Positions 62,763-64,000 of a stretch of 64,000 bases of DNA are shown here, piece by piece. The stretch is from Psoroptes ovis (taxonomy: Eukaryota > Arthropoda > Arachnida > Sarcoptiformes > Psoroptidae): assembly GCA_002943765.1 (NCBI GenBank), contig PQWQ01000001.1:3383501-3447500 (forward strand), written 5' to 3'. The position numbers and the translations under genes were made by a program. How positions within the stretch are numbered: the first letter of the stretch is position 1; each line of letters starts with the position of its first letter. Under the pieces are notes generated by a model, which saw nothing but the letters and a program-made list of their open reading frames with translations, was not told the DNA's origin and made no database searches.

Positions 62763-64000
62763 ATTGATTTTGATATTAAAAATTTTATTTCATTTTTTTA
62801 TAATAAATATTTATATTTTTATATATATATTCAAATTGAATTTATATTGAATAATAAATGAATAAATGATTTCATGTGATATTTTTGATGAAATTATCAT
62901 CATTCAATCATAATTTTTAATTATAATAATAATTAAATTTCATTTTTTATACAAATCATTTAAAGAATGAATTTCAAACATTATTTGCGGGTAATAAACA
63001 TTGAACAAATTGATTAAATATTTTTAAATTGAATATTTGATTTGATTTGTGGTGAATTTAATCCATTAATAATCTTATATTATTGACATATGTGATAACA
63101 TTGGGTAGACAAAAGAAAAATTGACAATTGATCAAATGAATTAAATAATAAAATATATCTTTGATTTGTTAATTCATTGTTTTCAAATTCATTTCTTCAA
63201 TTCTTTTCAAAATAATGCAATGACAATCATATTGTTTGTAATATAATGATAATAAATTTATATTTGTTTAATTAATTGATTAATAAATTTATTTATTCAT
63301 TAATATTCATAATAATAATAATAATATTTTCAAAAGATACAAATTCATTGTGTATGTGTTTGTTTGATTATTTCAAATTTTCAAAAAAAAGAAAGAAAGA
63401 AAGATTAGGAAAAAATTCATTTTGGTTTTGATACACAAATATATTTATCATCATGTCATTATCATATCATCATAGCATTATTTGAATTGAATATATAATA
63501 GAAAAAAAATCAATGATGAAAAATGTGGATTTAAAATTATAAAATATAGAAAAAATGAAAAGGAGAAAAAAAATACAAAGATTTACAGCAAAAAGAGCAA
63601 AAAATATATAATTATTATTATTAATATGTATCTTGGTGTGTGTGTGTTACAAGTGTGTATCAATGGTGATTTTTGAATGCGATCAATCAATCAATTCTGT
63701 AATCTTGCAATTTTAGCAATTCAATAATTGATAATGATAAACACGTGTAATTCATGGTTTATGGTTTTTTTTATCGGTGTTTGGTGTAAGTGTGTGTCGC
63801 TGTTGTGTATGATTCAAATTTTACAATTAAAAGAAAAAATAATTATAATATTGATAATATTTATTGATATTGATATATTCATTAATTAATAAATGAACAA
63901 ACGAACGAACGAAAAAGAAAATTACACACAATTATTTATAATTATATTTATATAAAATGGATAAACAAAAAATGAATATTTATATGTATTATTTAAATCT
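62763..64000. other. AT-rich 3' flank to window end
   Basis: The first ~100 bp is the 3' untranslated region of the dsRBD gene, with AATAAA near 62802. The rest is A/T simple repeats, a GT run near 63638-63649 and a GAAC repeat near 63896-63911. No coding frame was supported; it may include the 3' untranslated region of a gene beyond the window. Confidence 0.5.

Overview
The window is AT-rich nuclear DNA from a eukaryote, most likely a small-genome arachnid and specifically an astigmatid mite (house-dust-mite type). This is an inference. It rests on metazoan gene content (INF2-type formin, RBFOX-type RRM, NPC1, SLC17 carrier, SF3B1, TopBP1), short GT-AG introns mostly of about 50-350 bp, many intronless or two-exon genes, and Asn/Ser homopolymers in coding exons. 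No prokaryotic operon structure, CRISPR array, tRNA or rRNA gene was recognised.

Layout. From 1 to 5,357 (minus) lies most of an INF2-like formin that runs off the left edge. From 5.4 to 14.9 kb the DNA is non-coding except for a small DEK-C-domain gene (8.2 kb, plus) and an 82-bp mariner-type MITE (14.05 kb). From 14.9 to 29.7 kb is a dense cluster: mRpL38 (minus) head-to-head with RpL19 (plus), NPC1 (minus, six exons), PLRG1 (minus, intronless), MRI1 (minus, intronless), an ENPP-family ectophosphodiesterase (plus, intronless) and an RBFOX-like RNA-binding protein (minus, five exons). From 29.7 to 51.2 kb is a 21-kb sparse region whose only firm coding piece is a first exon at 41.9-42.7 kb (minus) ending in a clean splice donor, so its remaining exons lie to the left. 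This region also holds a foldback element (48.3 kb), a microRNA-like hairpin (49.2 kb) and several islands of unusual composition. From 51.2 to 62.8 kb is a second cluster: an SLC17/sialin-type carrier (plus, three exons), SF3B1 (minus, seven exons), a shortened TopBP1-like BRCT protein (minus, two exons) and, divergent from it, a protein with two dsRNA-binding domains (plus). The last 1.2 kb is non-coding.

The genes are mostly unrelated housekeeping functions: splicing (PLRG1, SF3B1, RBFOX-like), translation (mRpL38, RpL19), sterol export from lysosomes (NPC1), methionine salvage (MRI1), replication/checkpoint scaffolding (TopBP1-like) and actin assembly (formin). Three close divergent pairs (mRpL38/RpL19, MRI1/ENPP, TopBP1-like/dsRBD) probably share promoter regions. 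The observations most worth follow-up are the microRNA-like hairpin at 49,211-49,313, the TopBP1-like protein that appears to keep BRCT0-1-2 and BRCT7-8 but not the middle, the two short inverted-repeat elements, and the orphan exon with its large empty flank. I did not find a multi-gene undescribed system.
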